Notes under the pieces: generated by a model
The model's input: only the letters and a program-made list of their open reading frames with translations
The model's database searches: none
Told to the model about the DNA's origin: nothing
NCBI RefSeq assembly: GCF_007197995.1
Contig: NZ_VKKH01000001.1
Span: 62,001-126,000 of the forward strand
Reading direction: 5' to 3'
DNA: 64,000 nucleotides
From: Aliiglaciecola sp. M165
GTDB lineage: Bacteria; Pseudomonadota; Gammaproteobacteria; Enterobacterales; Alteromonadaceae
Position numbers and translations under genes: made by a program
In this document: positions 1 through 9,383 of the stretch, in pieces
Layout of the letters: each line of letters begins with the position of its first letter
Numbering within the stretch: the stretch's first letter is position 1

Positions 1-147
1 GCAGTGCTCGCACATTTGCCTTTTCGGTGAGGAGAGGAAAAATAAACTGCATGCAGGTCTAGTTGACAGAAACCAAGTCTGTGGCGTTCCATGATTAGCA
101 GCTTCGTTTAGTACTTAAGAGGTATTTCCCGGAGGCAACCTGATGTT

Positions 148-426
148 TTATTGCACTTCACGACCTTGTCCCTGCTGCTGCATTTTATCAACCATCTGCT
201 TAGCAGCCTTTCGCGCCTCTTCTCGTTGGCTGGCTGTCGTGCATTGCTTAACGGGCAAACGCGATCCTGTCACGGTGATTGCTTTACACTGGTAGCCAGC
301 ACGTTTTTTCTCTTCATCTGACATACATTGCATTCCCTCACAAGAGTTTGATGCGGTGGTATCAGCATCTTGTGCAGCGCAACCTAAAAGCGTTGCACAC
401 AAGATCAGAATTAATTGAAGTTTCAT
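148..426 (-). CDS. Small secreted lipoprotein, function unknown
   Basis: A 92-residue protein that I cannot assign to a named function. Residues 1-15 are a hydrophobic signal ending in the lipobox L-L-G-C, so Cys16 is probably lipidated. The mature part holds four more cysteines (CEGMQC, YQCK, KQC) that could form disulfides, and a charged Gln/Lys-rich C-terminus. Around residue 51 it has the string TVTGSR, which also occurs just after the signal peptide of the receptor encoded upstream; this may be chance. It starts 50 nt after the receptor stop codon with a hairpin in between, so it could be co-transcribed or terminated away from it. The signal and lipobox are clear; the role is not. Confidence 0.72.
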   Translation of the reverse strand: MKLQLILILCATLLGCAAQDADTTASNSCEGMQCMSDEEKKRAGYQCKAITVTGSRLPVKQCTTASQREEARKAAKQMVDKMQQQGQGREVQ

Positions 427-445
427 CGTATTCTCTCAGGGTAAT

Positions 446-469
446 AGGAGCCACACGATGGTGGCTCCT
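446..469 (-). terminator. Hairpin between receptor and small lipoprotein gene
   Basis: A perfect 9-bp inverted repeat (AGGAGCCAC / GTGGCTCCT) with a 6-nt loop lies just past the stop codon of the receptor gene. No T-tract follows on the minus strand, so it may be a weak terminator, an attenuator or an mRNA-stabilising stem. Confidence 0.5.
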
Positions 470-476
470 GATTGTG

Positions 477-3341
477 TTAGAAGGAGAAGTTCACACCTGC
501 AAAAATGTAGCGACCCATTGCATCATATGGCCCAGGGAAGGTATTACCGTTACCAATTCCAGAAGGCGTGTTAGGTACAATCGGAGGCTCTTTGTCCAAC
601 AGGTTATTGATACCAAACCGCATCCGTGTATTGTCAAACACTTGCCAAGAAGCGGTTAGATCCAGGTAACTCTGTGAAGACAATGTGGTTGGCCCATCGT
701 TGAGCTCTTCTGCTTTTCCAAAGTAACGCCAAGTAGCAGTAACCTGTGCATCCCATGGCGTTTCCCAGGACAATCTGAGGTTTTGTCTGAGTTTGGGGGT
801 CGGTGCGCCGCAGTTACTACGGTCCCAATAGCCCAGACAATCGATGATAGGCGCATCTGGCGTGCTTTTTTGGTCCCATTTGGTGAGGTAAGTACCAACA
901 AGATTCACACTCAATGACCCAAACTCTTCCAGATTGAATTTATAGCTAGCATCAAAATCGACTCCAGAGGTCTCAAAAAAGCCTATGTTGATGTCTGTCG
1001 CCACAATGTTGTCGTTTCCAATCCACAGGGTTCCGCGGGTTGGGCTTCGATTAATCAGACTACAAAACTCTGCTGCACCAGTTTGCGCACATTGATCGAG
1101 GATAAAACGTTCTGGCACATTGGAGATGGCATCCTGCACGTCAATATTGAAGTAATCCAACGCCAAATCGAATCCTGGTAAGAATTCTGGTGCGAGAATA
1201 ATACCAAAAGAGACCGTATCGGATTCCTCTGGACGCAAGTCAGGGTTACCCCCGGTAATGGAGTTATACTGACCGGCTGGGTTGTCGGCAATGTTTCCGT
1301 ACTGGGCTTCTGTGACACCTGTGCGCGCACACTGCTCGAAAGTATAAAGTGGTGTGGCGCTGGCACAGGGATCTTCATTCATGTTAAACAAACCCAGCGA
1401 TTGGGGTCTGAACAAATCGCGGATATTCCCCGCCCGTACTGCATGCTGGAAACTGGCCCGCATCCGCACCTGTTCATTGAGCATCCAGTCCGCTGCGTAT
1501 TTATAAGTATTGGTTGTTTGCCCAGTCGAATAGTCAGAGTACCGGTAAGCCAATTCAAGATTAAGCTGTTCGGCAACACTTGAGCCCTCCAAAATAGGAA
1601 TGCTCACTTCAGTAAATAGCTCATCAACATCGTATTCACCAAACACGGCAGCCGTAGGGCCACCTTGACCCGCGCCGTCGCCGGTTCTAAATGCCTGATC
1701 AGGATCAAACTCTAAGCGCTCTTCGCGATGCTCCAAACCCACGACCATACTTACACCAGTGCTGGTGCCTGGCATTATAATACCGGCAGAGGTTAAGTCG
1801 CCCGCCACATAGCCGGATATCTGTTTGGTTACTGTTTCCCCTTTAGATACCAGAGGTAAACTGATGTAGGACAAAGCTTGTTGCGTTACGCCACCGGTGG
1901 TGAAAATGTTGTAAGGTACACAATTTAAATCACTGCCATCCAATACTGATTGACACACAGGGTCGCCAGTATTGGGGTCGGTCACGACATTCAGCGCACG
2001 CGTAAGAGCGGTTGTCGATAGATCATTCTTAAACAGCTGATTAAAGGTAACCGAACCAAAATTGGCAAACACGTCAAACGACCAGTCATCATTGATGAAA
2101 CCTTTTGCGCCAATCACGCCACGAAATGAGGTATGACGCAGGTCATCTTGACGATTGCCGCCCTCAACGTTCCGTTTCCCAACAAAAGCACTCACCGTAT
2201 CGTCGATACCAAATCCACGTTGGGTACACAATGCATCTAGCTGTTGAGCAGATAGCAATGGGTTATTACAGTTCAATGTACTGGTGACAAAAAACGCGCC
2301 TGAAGGCGCAATACCCGAAACGCTGCGGTCATCCATAAAATTGACTTCAGCATAGACTTCAAGGTTGTCTGTTACATTGTAGTGTCCGATTGCCCCAAAT
2401 GTTTTACGCTCGTCCGGGCGTTGATAATAACTTACCGCCCCAAAATTATAGGTTTCACCGTTTCGAGGTAAAAAATCCGTGCCCGAAACAATAAAGTCAT
2501 AACTGGAGAAATCGGTCACCCGACCTTCGGCGATCGTACCTGAACCTGCACAGACATTGGGTACGTTGCGGATTGAACAGTGTGAATAGTCGCGATTTCC
2601 CTGAAGCACCTCGCCGATGTCACGAATCGTCGCATATAAGGTAATATTGCCTTTATTATCGGCACTATTGATCCCCATAAGTACGCTAAAATCATGGGAT
2701 TTACCGTCTGTGGTAGACCCAGTTGGAGCGTTGAACCCTGCGTCTGTATTCAGTTGTTGCAACGCTGAGTTGTCATTGTCATGCTGATTAAACGAGTACT
2801 GATAGTCAAATTCTAAGCCTTCAAAATCGTCTTTTAGGATAAAGTTGACTACCCCAGCAATAGCGTCTGAACCATAGGTGGCCGATGCACCACCAGTTAG
2901 GATCTCCACTCGCTCAACTAGCGCTGCAGGAATTTGATTTACGTCTGCGCCAATTCCACCCGCTTGTGGCGAACCTGACGGTAGTCTGCGGCCATTCAAT
3001 AACGTTAATGTGCGAGTTGACCCCAAATTGCGCAGATCAACAGTTGCCGTGCCGGTTGCGCCATTAGCTATTGCAGAGGTTTGCGCCGCAAATATTTGTG
3101 GCATATCGTTGAGTAGATCTTCTATGCGAGTCACCCCAGAGACGGCAATGTCTGCTGCGGTGATTTCGGTCACCGGACTACTACTCACCAGATTGGTCCG
3201 TTGAATTCGAGACCCAGTTACCGAAATTTTCTCCACGTCTTCTGCTGTTGCGGCGTCTTGGGCCGACACAACCCCGGCAAAGGGTGTTGTCAGCAGCGCA
3301 ATACTGATCGCGCGACATAAACGAGTTTTGTTTTTAAACAT
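477..3341 (-). CDS. TonB-dependent outer-membrane receptor (Oar-like)
   Basis: A 954-residue outer-membrane receptor that should import a substrate using TonB/ExbBD energy. Residues 1-27 are a signal peptide ending in VVSA. The mature N-terminus has K-I-S-V-T-G-S-R-I, typical of the large Alteromonadales receptors. The plug domain follows (about 50-170), with VERVEILTGG and the conserved YGSDAIAGVVN at about 142-166. The rest is a 22-strand type beta barrel with the terminal Phe needed for BAM recognition. Long loops contain several cysteine pairs. The substrate cannot be read from sequence; relatives of this class are linked to carbohydrate or peptide uptake. It is divergent from the LytS/LytTR pair, which may regulate it. 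Confidence 0.9.
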   Translation of the reverse strand: MFKNKTRLCRAISIALLTTPFAGVVSAQDAATAEDVEKISVTGSRIQRTNLVSSSPVTEITAADIAVSGVTRIEDLLNDMPQIFAAQTSAIANGATGTATVDLRNLGSTRTLTLLNGRRLPSGSPQAGGIGADVNQIPAALVERVEILTGGASATYGSDAIAGVVNFILKDDFEGLEFDYQYSFNQHDNDNSALQQLNTDAGFNAPTGSTTDGKSHDFSVLMGINSADNKGNITLYATIRDIGEVLQGNRDYSHCSIRNVPNVCAGSGTIAEGRVTDFSSYDFIVSGTDFLPRNGETYNFGAVSYYQRPDERKTFGAIGHYNVTDNLEVYAEVNFMDDRSVSGIAPSGAFFVTSTLNCNNPLLSAQQLDALCTQRGFGIDDTVSAFVGKRNVEGGNRQDDLRHTSFRGVIGAKGFINDDWSFDVFANFGSVTFNQLFKNDLSTTALTRALNVVTDPNTGDPVCQSVLDGSDLNCVPYNIFTTGGVTQQALSYISLPLVSKGETVTKQISGYVAGDLTSAGIIMPGTSTGVSMVVGLEHREERLEFDPDQAFRTGDGAGQGGPTAAVFGEYDVDELFTEVSIPILEGSSVAEQLNLELAYRYSDYSTGQTTNTYKYAADWMLNEQVRMRASFQHAVRAGNIRDLFRPQSLGLFNMNEDPCASATPLYTFEQCARTGVTEAQYGNIADNPAGQYNSITGGNPDLRPEESDTVSFGIILAPEFLPGFDLALDYFNIDVQDAISNVPERFILDQCAQTGAAEFCSLINRSPTRGTLWIGNDNIVATDINIGFFETSGVDFDASYKFNLEEFGSLSVNLVGTYLTKWDQKSTPDAPIIDCLGYWDRSNCGAPTPKLRQNLRLSWETPWDAQVTATWRYFGKAEELNDGPTTLSSQSYLDLTASWQVFDNTRMRFGINNLLDKEPPIVPNTPSGIGNGNTFPGPYDAMGRYIFAGVNFSF

Positions 3342-3703
3342 GTATTTTCTCCGTAATCGAAATCCTCTTGGGATTTGCGGATTTTTTTATTGTGTTTGCG
3401 GGAAACTCCCTATTACGAAACTAAATCTGTCGCGGCCAACAAGCCATCTAGGATACGTGACGTGGCGGCCTAGCGGTGTTGATGGGAGAATTCAGGGATA
3501 AACTTGTGAGGCACAATGATAAGCAGTACAACCATGCTTATTTGTGACCAATTGGAGGCCAAAAGGGATGAATGGGCACTTGATATGATGACTGGGTAAA
3601 TATGCGTGACAATTACGATTAAAAACGGCCCTCTTGGACCTGTCAACAAGGTGTGGTGAATTGATAAGACTTGGGGATTAACGCATAATCGTTTGACATA
3701 AAC
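3342..3703. other. Intergenic region between divergent receptor and kinase genes
   Basis: About 360 bases without a convincing gene. It must carry the two divergent promoters. A G+C-rich patch at about 3430-3475 contains oppositely oriented GGCC-containing words, but I cannot define an operator with confidence. Confidence 0.5.
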
Positions 3704-4804
3704 ATGCCGTATTTATCTATGCAAAAGCTATCAAGAACGCTTCTCCCGAGTCCACGTAACATCGTTATTAGTCTAATAACTTTTACGGTGCTGTGCTCAA
3801 TTTCTGCCTGGCAAAGTTACAATAAAGGCATCACAGCGGGCATAGACGTGAATTATTGGGACACGTGGCTCAGCTACATCCCTTGGTGGGGACATTGGAT
3901 CTGGTTAGCACCTTTGCTGATTGCAAGAATACATAACTTGCCCTATTTGGGGTCAAAACGACTCGAGATGCTTTGGCAACACATCGTGATGTGCGTGGTG
4001 ACTCTGGGGACATACTGGATCATGACCGTTGTGACGATTAGCCTCATTGAAGCCAATAATGTTAATTTCGGTACTTTGGTGTATGTCGCGGAGTTTATCG
4101 TTGGCGGCCCTTTTCATTTCGATGCAATGATTTATGTGTGCATCGTCTGCCTGGGTTTTGTGGGATTATTTGATAAATACGTGATGAGTGAACAGGCACG
4201 CAACAAGGCGCTATCAAATCAATTAGTCCAAACACAATTAGAAGCCTTACGTGCGCAACTCAACCCGCATTTCCTGTTTAACACCTTGAACAGCATATGT
4301 AGCCTGATTCGCCAACATGACGAACAAAGCTCGTTAAAAGCATTAAGTGAGCTGAGCATGATGCTTAGAAAGGTTTTGGAAAATCGTAGTAAGCACTTAG
4401 TCACCGTCGAGCAAGAACTTGCGTTTACCCACAGTTATCTGAATATCCAGAAAATGCGCTTTGGTGACAAACTCGACGAGAAAATTACCGTGTCGGAGGG
4501 ATGCCATGATATGGAGATCCCATTCATGCTGTTGCAGCCACTGCTCGAAAATGCAGTCCAGCATAGCTCTCAACTTTCCACTTACAACAACCCCATCCAT
4601 GTGACCATCAAATTTGAGGAGCCTTTTTTGGTCATCACTTTGGTGAATCGCCCGGCTAACGATAATAATCATCAAGGATTTGGTATTGGTATCGACAATT
4701 GCAGGCAGCGTTTGAAGCGCATTTATGGGAATGATTTTGTATTAAGCCTTGAACATCAGGGTGATGTGTTTATCACAATAATAAAGGTGCCCGCAGGAGA
4801 CTAA
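3704..4804 (+). CDS. LytS/YehU-type sensor histidine kinase
   Basis: A 366-residue membrane histidine kinase of the His_kinase (PF06580) family. Four hydrophobic segments lie between about residues 18 and 155; no separate ligand-binding domain is visible, so sensing is probably within the membrane. A short coiled coil leads to the phospho-acceptor motif L-N-P-H-F-L-F-N-T with His189. The ATPase part follows, with the N-box L-L-E-N-A-V-Q-H near 280 and a glycine-rich G-x-G-I-G-I-D-N motif near 325. The LytTR regulator starts 2 nt after its stop codon, so the two form one operon. It is divergent from the large receptor gene. Confidence 0.9.
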   Translation: MPYLSMQKLSRTLLPSPRNIVISLITFTVLCSISAWQSYNKGITAGIDVNYWDTWLSYIPWWGHWIWLAPLLIARIHNLPYLGSKRLEMLWQHIVMCVVTLGTYWIMTVVTISLIEANNVNFGTLVYVAEFIVGGPFHFDAMIYVCIVCLGFVGLFDKYVMSEQARNKALSNQLVQTQLEALRAQLNPHFLFNTLNSICSLIRQHDEQSSLKALSELSMMLRKVLENRSKHLVTVEQELAFTHSYLNIQKMRFGDKLDEKITVSEGCHDMEIPFMLLQPLLENAVQHSSQLSTYNNPIHVTIKFEEPFLVITLVNRPANDNNHQGFGIGIDNCRQRLKRIYGNDFVLSLEHQGDVFITIIKVPAGD

Positions 4805-4806
4805 CC

Positions 4807-5562
4807 ATGATGAAAGCCCTAGTTGTAGATGATGAAAAACTTGCCCGCCAAAACCTCACTATTTTGCTTTCTAAACGCGAAGATGTGCACCAAGTATTTG
4901 AAGCAAAGGACGGACTCGAGGCTATTGAGATGGCAAAACGTTATCAGCCCGATTTGATCTACCTAGATATCGAAATGCCGATTAAAAATGGTATAGAGGT
5001 AGCCGAGGAGCTCATGGGTCTTGCGGCTATCATATTTGTCACTGCTTATGATAATTATGCAATACAAGCGTTTCAGCTAAATGCTATTGATTATTTGTTG
5101 AAGCCCTATGACGATGAGAGGTTCACTAAAGCTACTGACAAGGCCGTCAGGCATATTGGTCGGCCTAACCATTCTGATATCGGTGCGCTGACAGAATTAC
5201 TGAAAACGATGAAAGATGAACGACTTTCCCGATATAAATCAAGACTAGTTGTAAAAGATCCAGGGAAAATTCGCTTGTTGCCGGTGAATGATGTGGAATA
5301 TGTAATGGGATCAGGTAATTACGTTGAAATACACATGCAAGATGGCACACATTTTTTGCATCGGGAAACCATGTTTAGCATCGAAAATCAGCTTGATCCT
5401 ATGGTATTTATTCGCGTCCATCGCTCATCCATCGTGAACGTATCATTCATTAGTGAGCTATTGCACAATGAACGGGGTGACTATCGGGTAAAAATGAAAA
5501 GTGGAAAAGAAATTCCAGTATCGCGGGCCAACAAGAATCGTTTGCTGCAATTTACTGATTAA
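4807..5562 (+). CDS. LytTR-family response regulator
   Basis: A 251-residue cytoplasmic response regulator, the cognate partner of the kinase just upstream. Residues 1-120 are a receiver domain with the acidic pocket V-D-D-E, phospho-acceptor Asp54 in Y-L-D-I-E-M-P, a Thr in V-T-A-Y and a Lys in L-L-K-P-Y. Residues about 142-250 form a LytTR DNA-binding domain (V-E-Y-V-M-G-S-G-N-Y-V-E-I and F-I-R-V-H-R-S-S-I-V-N). Proteins of this family bind paired direct repeats with about 10-bp spacing. Its targets are not evident, but the divergent receptor gene is the nearest candidate. Confidence 0.92.
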   Translation: MMKALVVDDEKLARQNLTILLSKREDVHQVFEAKDGLEAIEMAKRYQPDLIYLDIEMPIKNGIEVAEELMGLAAIIFVTAYDNYAIQAFQLNAIDYLLKPYDDERFTKATDKAVRHIGRPNHSDIGALTELLKTMKDERLSRYKSRLVVKDPGKIRLLPVNDVEYVMGSGNYVEIHMQDGTHFLHRETMFSIENQLDPMVFIRVHRSSIVNVSFISELLHNERGDYRVKMKSGKEIPVSRANKNRLLQFTD

Positions 5563-5678
5563 ACGGTATGTTTGTAAAAATACGAAGGTAGTATCATAAA
5601 AAAATGATGAGAATGCTTAAAAAAGGCGTTCATTTCCATTTAATAGCACTTATATCTGTAGCGTACTGAAAATTTGTT

Positions 5679-5927
5679 TTGCATGATCAATATATCCGGT
5701 GTGATTCCAAAGGTGTTTCAAATAATGGTCATGAGCGCTCCGACTATTTTATTTTGGGCTACAACTCGATGGACAAGCGCTATGAAATGATTGGTTTAAC
5801 GAGCAGTTACCCGCGACAAAACTTATACATTATTGAACCCTCTAAGGATGTTTACAGGCTTGAACTGTCCAATCACTGCCAAAGCATTGCAGTAGTAGAA
5901 AACAGCCCTGAGTGTAAAAGAAAATAG
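5679..5927 (+). CDS. Short hypothetical protein, possible gene remnant
   Basis: An 82-codon reading frame beginning with TTG; an in-frame ATG at 5769 would give 52 residues, and an in-frame TGA at 5667 blocks extension. The sequence (GYNSMDKRYEMIG, YIIEPSKDVYRLE) has the beta-rich look of a small lipocalin-like or DUF1579-like domain without a signal peptide or a full fold. It may be the C-terminal remnant of a longer gene. It ends just before a convergent terminator. Confidence 0.35.
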   Translation: MHDQYIRCDSKGVSNNGHERSDYFILGYNSMDKRYEMIGLTSSYPRQNLYIIEPSKDVYRLELSNHCQSIAVVENSPECKRK

Positions 5928-5939
5928 ATGCCTCCAAAC

Positions 5940-5965
5940 GCTCAATACAACAAAGCGTATTGAGC
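5940..5965. terminator. Convergent hairpin terminator
   Basis: A perfect 9-bp stem (GCTCAATAC / GTATTGAGC) with an 8-nt loop sits between the plus-strand frame ending at 5927 and the receptor gene ending at 5985 on the minus strand. It can act in both directions, though neither flank has a strong T-tract. Confidence 0.6.
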
Positions 5966-5984
5966 ATTGGAACATTGCCTAGCC

Positions 5985-8096
5985 CTAAAAATTATAGGTT
6001 GCCGAGATTCTAAAATTACGAGGGGTCCCAGGCTGGATCCATACATCTGCGAATGAATTTACGTAATAGGTCTCGTCAAAGAGGTTATCTATTTCAGCTC
6101 TAATTGATATTGAATCATTAATTTCGTAGTTTACGAATGCACGGGCAATTGTGTAACTAGGCAACTCAAAGTCGGTCCCGAAAAATCCATTTCTTTCACT
6201 CACATATAGCACACCGCCACCATATTCGAGCAAGTTGCCAGAGACTTCGGCTGATTTTACCAACTGTAGATTCAATTGGTGCTCAGGTATATTTAGAAGC
6301 GCGCTTCCAGCTTCTACAGTAAACCCAAAGTTAGCGTCAAAGAAGGCGTTTTCGGTTTGAGCATCTACGTAAGTGTAAGATGCCCAAAGCTCAAATCCAT
6401 CGGCTAGTTCACCGGCAAGGTCAAACTCAATTCCTTGACTCTTGGCTTCACCAATAGCAGCACTGGTAAAGGCTTCAGGATCGTCTACAACAAGAATATT
6501 TTCTTGCTCTACTCTGAAAACAGCGATGGTCCCGAATAACCCTCCATCATTAAGAGTAAACTTGACGCCTGCCTCCATGGAAGTGGATTGGTTAGGTTCA
6601 AAGCCATTACCATCGGCATCACTTCCTGACAAAGGGCGGAAGTTTTCGCCATACGCAGCGTAGAGCGATAGGCGTTCTGATGTCTCGTACACAATACCAA
6701 ACTGAGGGCTCACTCTGCTTTCTGTTTGCGTAGCAACGGTATCTGAACGGCGATTATTAAGTTCTTGATCGTAGTCGTCGTATCTGGCTCCAATGCGTAT
6801 ATCTAGTTTATCGGTCAAACTGATTTGGTCTTGGATAAAGATCCCAACTGATTCTTGTGTTTCTACGCGATCAGTATTTGGACCCGGCTCAGGTAGTGGA
6901 TAGGCACCATAAACAGGATCGAAGACGTTGATAAATTGTTCCCCACGAACTCGCAAAAAGACCTGATCATTTTCAAATTTGTCGGAATCCATGCCAATAA
7001 TTATCCGATGTTCGAGCCCCGACAGTTCAAAATCACCGGTAAGCTCTGCACGAAAAACATGGTAGGTAGCATCATAATCTCTTGTTCTACGAAAGCGGTT
7101 TATCTCGCCATCAACAACATCACCAAATCCCGTTTCAGTGGCAGCACTTTCCAAAGAGGTGTCGCGATAGTTGAAACCTACCAAGGCACTCCAATCTTGG
7201 TTAAAGTCGTGTTGAAATTCTAATTGATGACCCAAAACATCGGCTTCCATTGGCCCATCACCGGGTTCACCCAAAAAGCGACTTTCGGGGATCAAACCCA
7301 GCACACCATCGATGGCAATTACACCGCGATCAAACGGCACTTCCTGTGCGCTATATTCCAGTTCATAAACAAACTGGCTTTGCTCGCTGATTTGCCAGGC
7401 AATTGAAGGATTCATACCTTGTCGCTTAGTTTCAATTGTGTCTCTGAAACTTTCAGCATCTTCATAGTACCCAACAAAACGCACTGCTACTGAGTCTGAC
7501 AACGTGGTGGTATAATCCAAATCTGCACGATAGGTATCAAAACTACCCACTGAAAAGCGCACCTGCCCTTCAGTCTCAAACGTTGGTCGCTTGGTCACTA
7601 AGTTGATAGTTCCGCCAGGTTCACCTCGACCAAACAGGGCAGCTCTGGGTCCTTTAAGTACTTCAACTGATTCTATACCTGATAAATCCCTTGAGCCGCC
7701 AAAACCTCGACCTGCGTTAAAGCCATTGACCAAATAATTGCTCGGTAGATTTTCGTCACCAACAAAACCGCGCACAGCGAAACTATTCCAAAGCCCACCA
7801 AAATTGTTTTGTCTGGCAACTGAGGTTGATAAATCTAACGCTTGTGAAAGGTCTAACGCACCAGCATTTGTTAATACATTTGCATTAATATCCAACTCCG
7901 ATTGTGGGGTTTCAAGAGGCGAAAAATCTCCCCGATATGCTTGTATTGACCCAATAACTTCCACGCGGTCTATGTTGCGCGAGTCTGCAGCGTCTGGCGT
8001 TTGCTCGGAGGTATCAGCCATTGCGGAATTCGTGACCACGGTAGCGATAAATGCAGCCAGATAAGATAATTTGAATCCCTGATTTTCTTTCATCAT
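5985..8096 (-). CDS. Siderophore/metallophore-type TonB-dependent receptor, end of a Zur-box operon
   Basis: A 703-residue outer-membrane receptor resembling the FhuA/FhuE/FoxA siderophore class. Residues 1-27 are a signal peptide (NSAMA). The plug domain carries V-E-V-I-G-S near 45, F-A-V-R-G-F near 107, V-E-V-L-K-G-P-R-A-A-L-F-G-R near 145 and P-G-G-T-I-N-L-V-T-K just after it, the signature order of ferric-siderophore receptors. The barrel ends in the usual terminal Phe. It has no His-rich loops. It starts 21 nt after the second DUF3526 permease, as the last gene of a four-gene operon whose leader carries two Zur-box-like sites. This points to zinc limitation rather than iron, so a zinc-binding metallophore is a reasonable but unproven substrate. 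Confidence 0.9.
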   Translation of the reverse strand: MMKENQGFKLSYLAAFIATVVTNSAMADTSEQTPDAADSRNIDRVEVIGSIQAYRGDFSPLETPQSELDINANVLTNAGALDLSQALDLSTSVARQNNFGGLWNSFAVRGFVGDENLPSNYLVNGFNAGRGFGGSRDLSGIESVEVLKGPRAALFGRGEPGGTINLVTKRPTFETEGQVRFSVGSFDTYRADLDYTTTLSDSVAVRFVGYYEDAESFRDTIETKRQGMNPSIAWQISEQSQFVYELEYSAQEVPFDRGVIAIDGVLGLIPESRFLGEPGDGPMEADVLGHQLEFQHDFNQDWSALVGFNYRDTSLESAATETGFGDVVDGEINRFRRTRDYDATYHVFRAELTGDFELSGLEHRIIIGMDSDKFENDQVFLRVRGEQFINVFDPVYGAYPLPEPGPNTDRVETQESVGIFIQDQISLTDKLDIRIGARYDDYDQELNNRRSDTVATQTESRVSPQFGIVYETSERLSLYAAYGENFRPLSGSDADGNGFEPNQSTSMEAGVKFTLNDGGLFGTIAVFRVEQENILVVDDPEAFTSAAIGEAKSQGIEFDLAGELADGFELWASYTYVDAQTENAFFDANFGFTVEAGSALLNIPEHQLNLQLVKSAEVSGNLLEYGGGVLYVSERNGFFGTDFELPSYTIARAFVNYEINDSISIRAEIDNLFDETYYVNSFADVWIQPGTPRNFRISATYNF

Positions 8097-8117
8097 TGTG
8101 AACCTTGTTTAGTGTTT

Positions 8118-9383
8118 TTAGTTTTTGCTATTTATTAGCGTCTGTTCGAATTGCGGCATGAGATTGAGTTGTGATTTATCAAACTCATCGTGTCTAAAGA
8201 GCCATGGGTAATAGAACAAGCGAAGCGATTTGTGGAAATCTCTAATATTTTGCTCGTACTCAAATGCTGCTACAGCATCTGTCTGGGCGATCTCAGCCAT
8301 TTTTCGCTGGATCAGCATTGGCGGAGCGAAAAAAGAAACATAGCCAGCTAGGTCATGTTTTTTATGTGCTGCAGCGCGATATTCCTTTGAGATAGGAGCG
8401 GCAACTTGGTCACCGACTTGCTGAAAAGCGTAATACCATTTCCATTCAAAACCACCTTCAACGTTAGTGTCATTTTTGTATTCAGGATGTTTGGCTACAA
8501 AAGCCTCCATGGTGGTTTCAACAGGCAGATCCCAGGCATCATTCACAGCTTCCCGTTGCGTCAACAGAATGTCACTGCCTTTGGGAGCTTGAATACTTTG
8601 CTCGATTGTTAAATCGCCCAAGATCGGAATAACAAACGCAAAAAGCGCCCATAAACCTATCAGCGCCGATGCAATTCGAGGTGCACTGTTAGCATTCCTC
8701 CCGAGATAAATGCTCAGAGCTGTCCAAAATGCAAAATACAAAAAGCACCACAGGGTTATTTGCAACACAGCACCAAGCGCGGCGTCACTTATTGCAGCCC
8801 CAATGTAAAAAGGCAGTAGTACACATAAAAAGATTGCTCCAAAGCGAACAGCAGCGCGTGCTCCCCAGAGTGCGTAAACCGATTTGGCGGTGGTCACAAG
8901 CAGATTATGTCTACCGCTTGCCCGTTCACTTGCTATAAGGTCATGAAACAAAAGGATAAGAAAAAATGGCGAGAGCACACTGATCACAAACGCAAAGTCG
9001 ATTTTGCCAGCTTGTGCAAGTTCAGCATTTTGTGCGTCGCTTTCATAAATTTGCCCTTCTAAAGCGAGCATCCTAATGCGGTGTTTCCACGGATAAACAT
9101 CTCTTTCCCCCAACGCTGCAAACGCTAAATTTGATGGTTCAGAATAAACCAGATGGAAACTGTAATAGGCAAGGGAGCCTGCATCATCATACTTAGCCTG
9201 AGCTTTCGTTCGGTCTATGATGTCAGCTTGCTTTAAACGCTCGATAGTTTGTCGTTGCGCATTAACTTCGCTTAACCCCGTTGTGACAGAAAAAGTCGAT
9301 ACCAGAAAACTGCACAGTAAAATTACCATGACATAGCGTTGTCGGAGCATGAACCGCCACTCCCGATTAATCTGACGCATCAT
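8118..9383 (-). CDS. ABC-2 type permease with DUF3526 domain (second of a pair)
   Basis: A 421-residue inner-membrane protein. The first transmembrane helix is at about 16-34, followed by a large periplasmic region, then five or more hydrophobic helices between about 125 and 260, and a second soluble region near the C-terminus. This split layout is that of DUF3526-containing ABC-2 permeases. It overlaps the preceding permease by 4 nt (ATGA), so translation is coupled. With its partner and the ATPase it should form a complete ABC transporter; substrate and direction are unknown. ABC-2 permeases are usually exporters, so release of a metallophore or extraction of an envelope component are possibilities. 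Confidence 0.85.
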   Translation of the reverse strand: MMRQINREWRFMLRQRYVMVILLCSFLVSTFSVTTGLSEVNAQRQTIERLKQADIIDRTKAQAKYDDAGSLAYYSFHLVYSEPSNLAFAALGERDVYPWKHRIRMLALEGQIYESDAQNAELAQAGKIDFAFVISVLSPFFLILLFHDLIASERASGRHNLLVTTAKSVYALWGARAAVRFGAIFLCVLLPFYIGAAISDAALGAVLQITLWCFLYFAFWTALSIYLGRNANSAPRIASALIGLWALFAFVIPILGDLTIEQSIQAPKGSDILLTQREAVNDAWDLPVETTMEAFVAKHPEYKNDTNVEGGFEWKWYYAFQQVGDQVAAPISKEYRAAAHKKHDLAGYVSFFAPPMLIQRKMAEIAQTDAVAAFEYEQNIRDFHKSLRLFYYPWLFRHDEFDKSQLNLMPQFEQTLINSKN

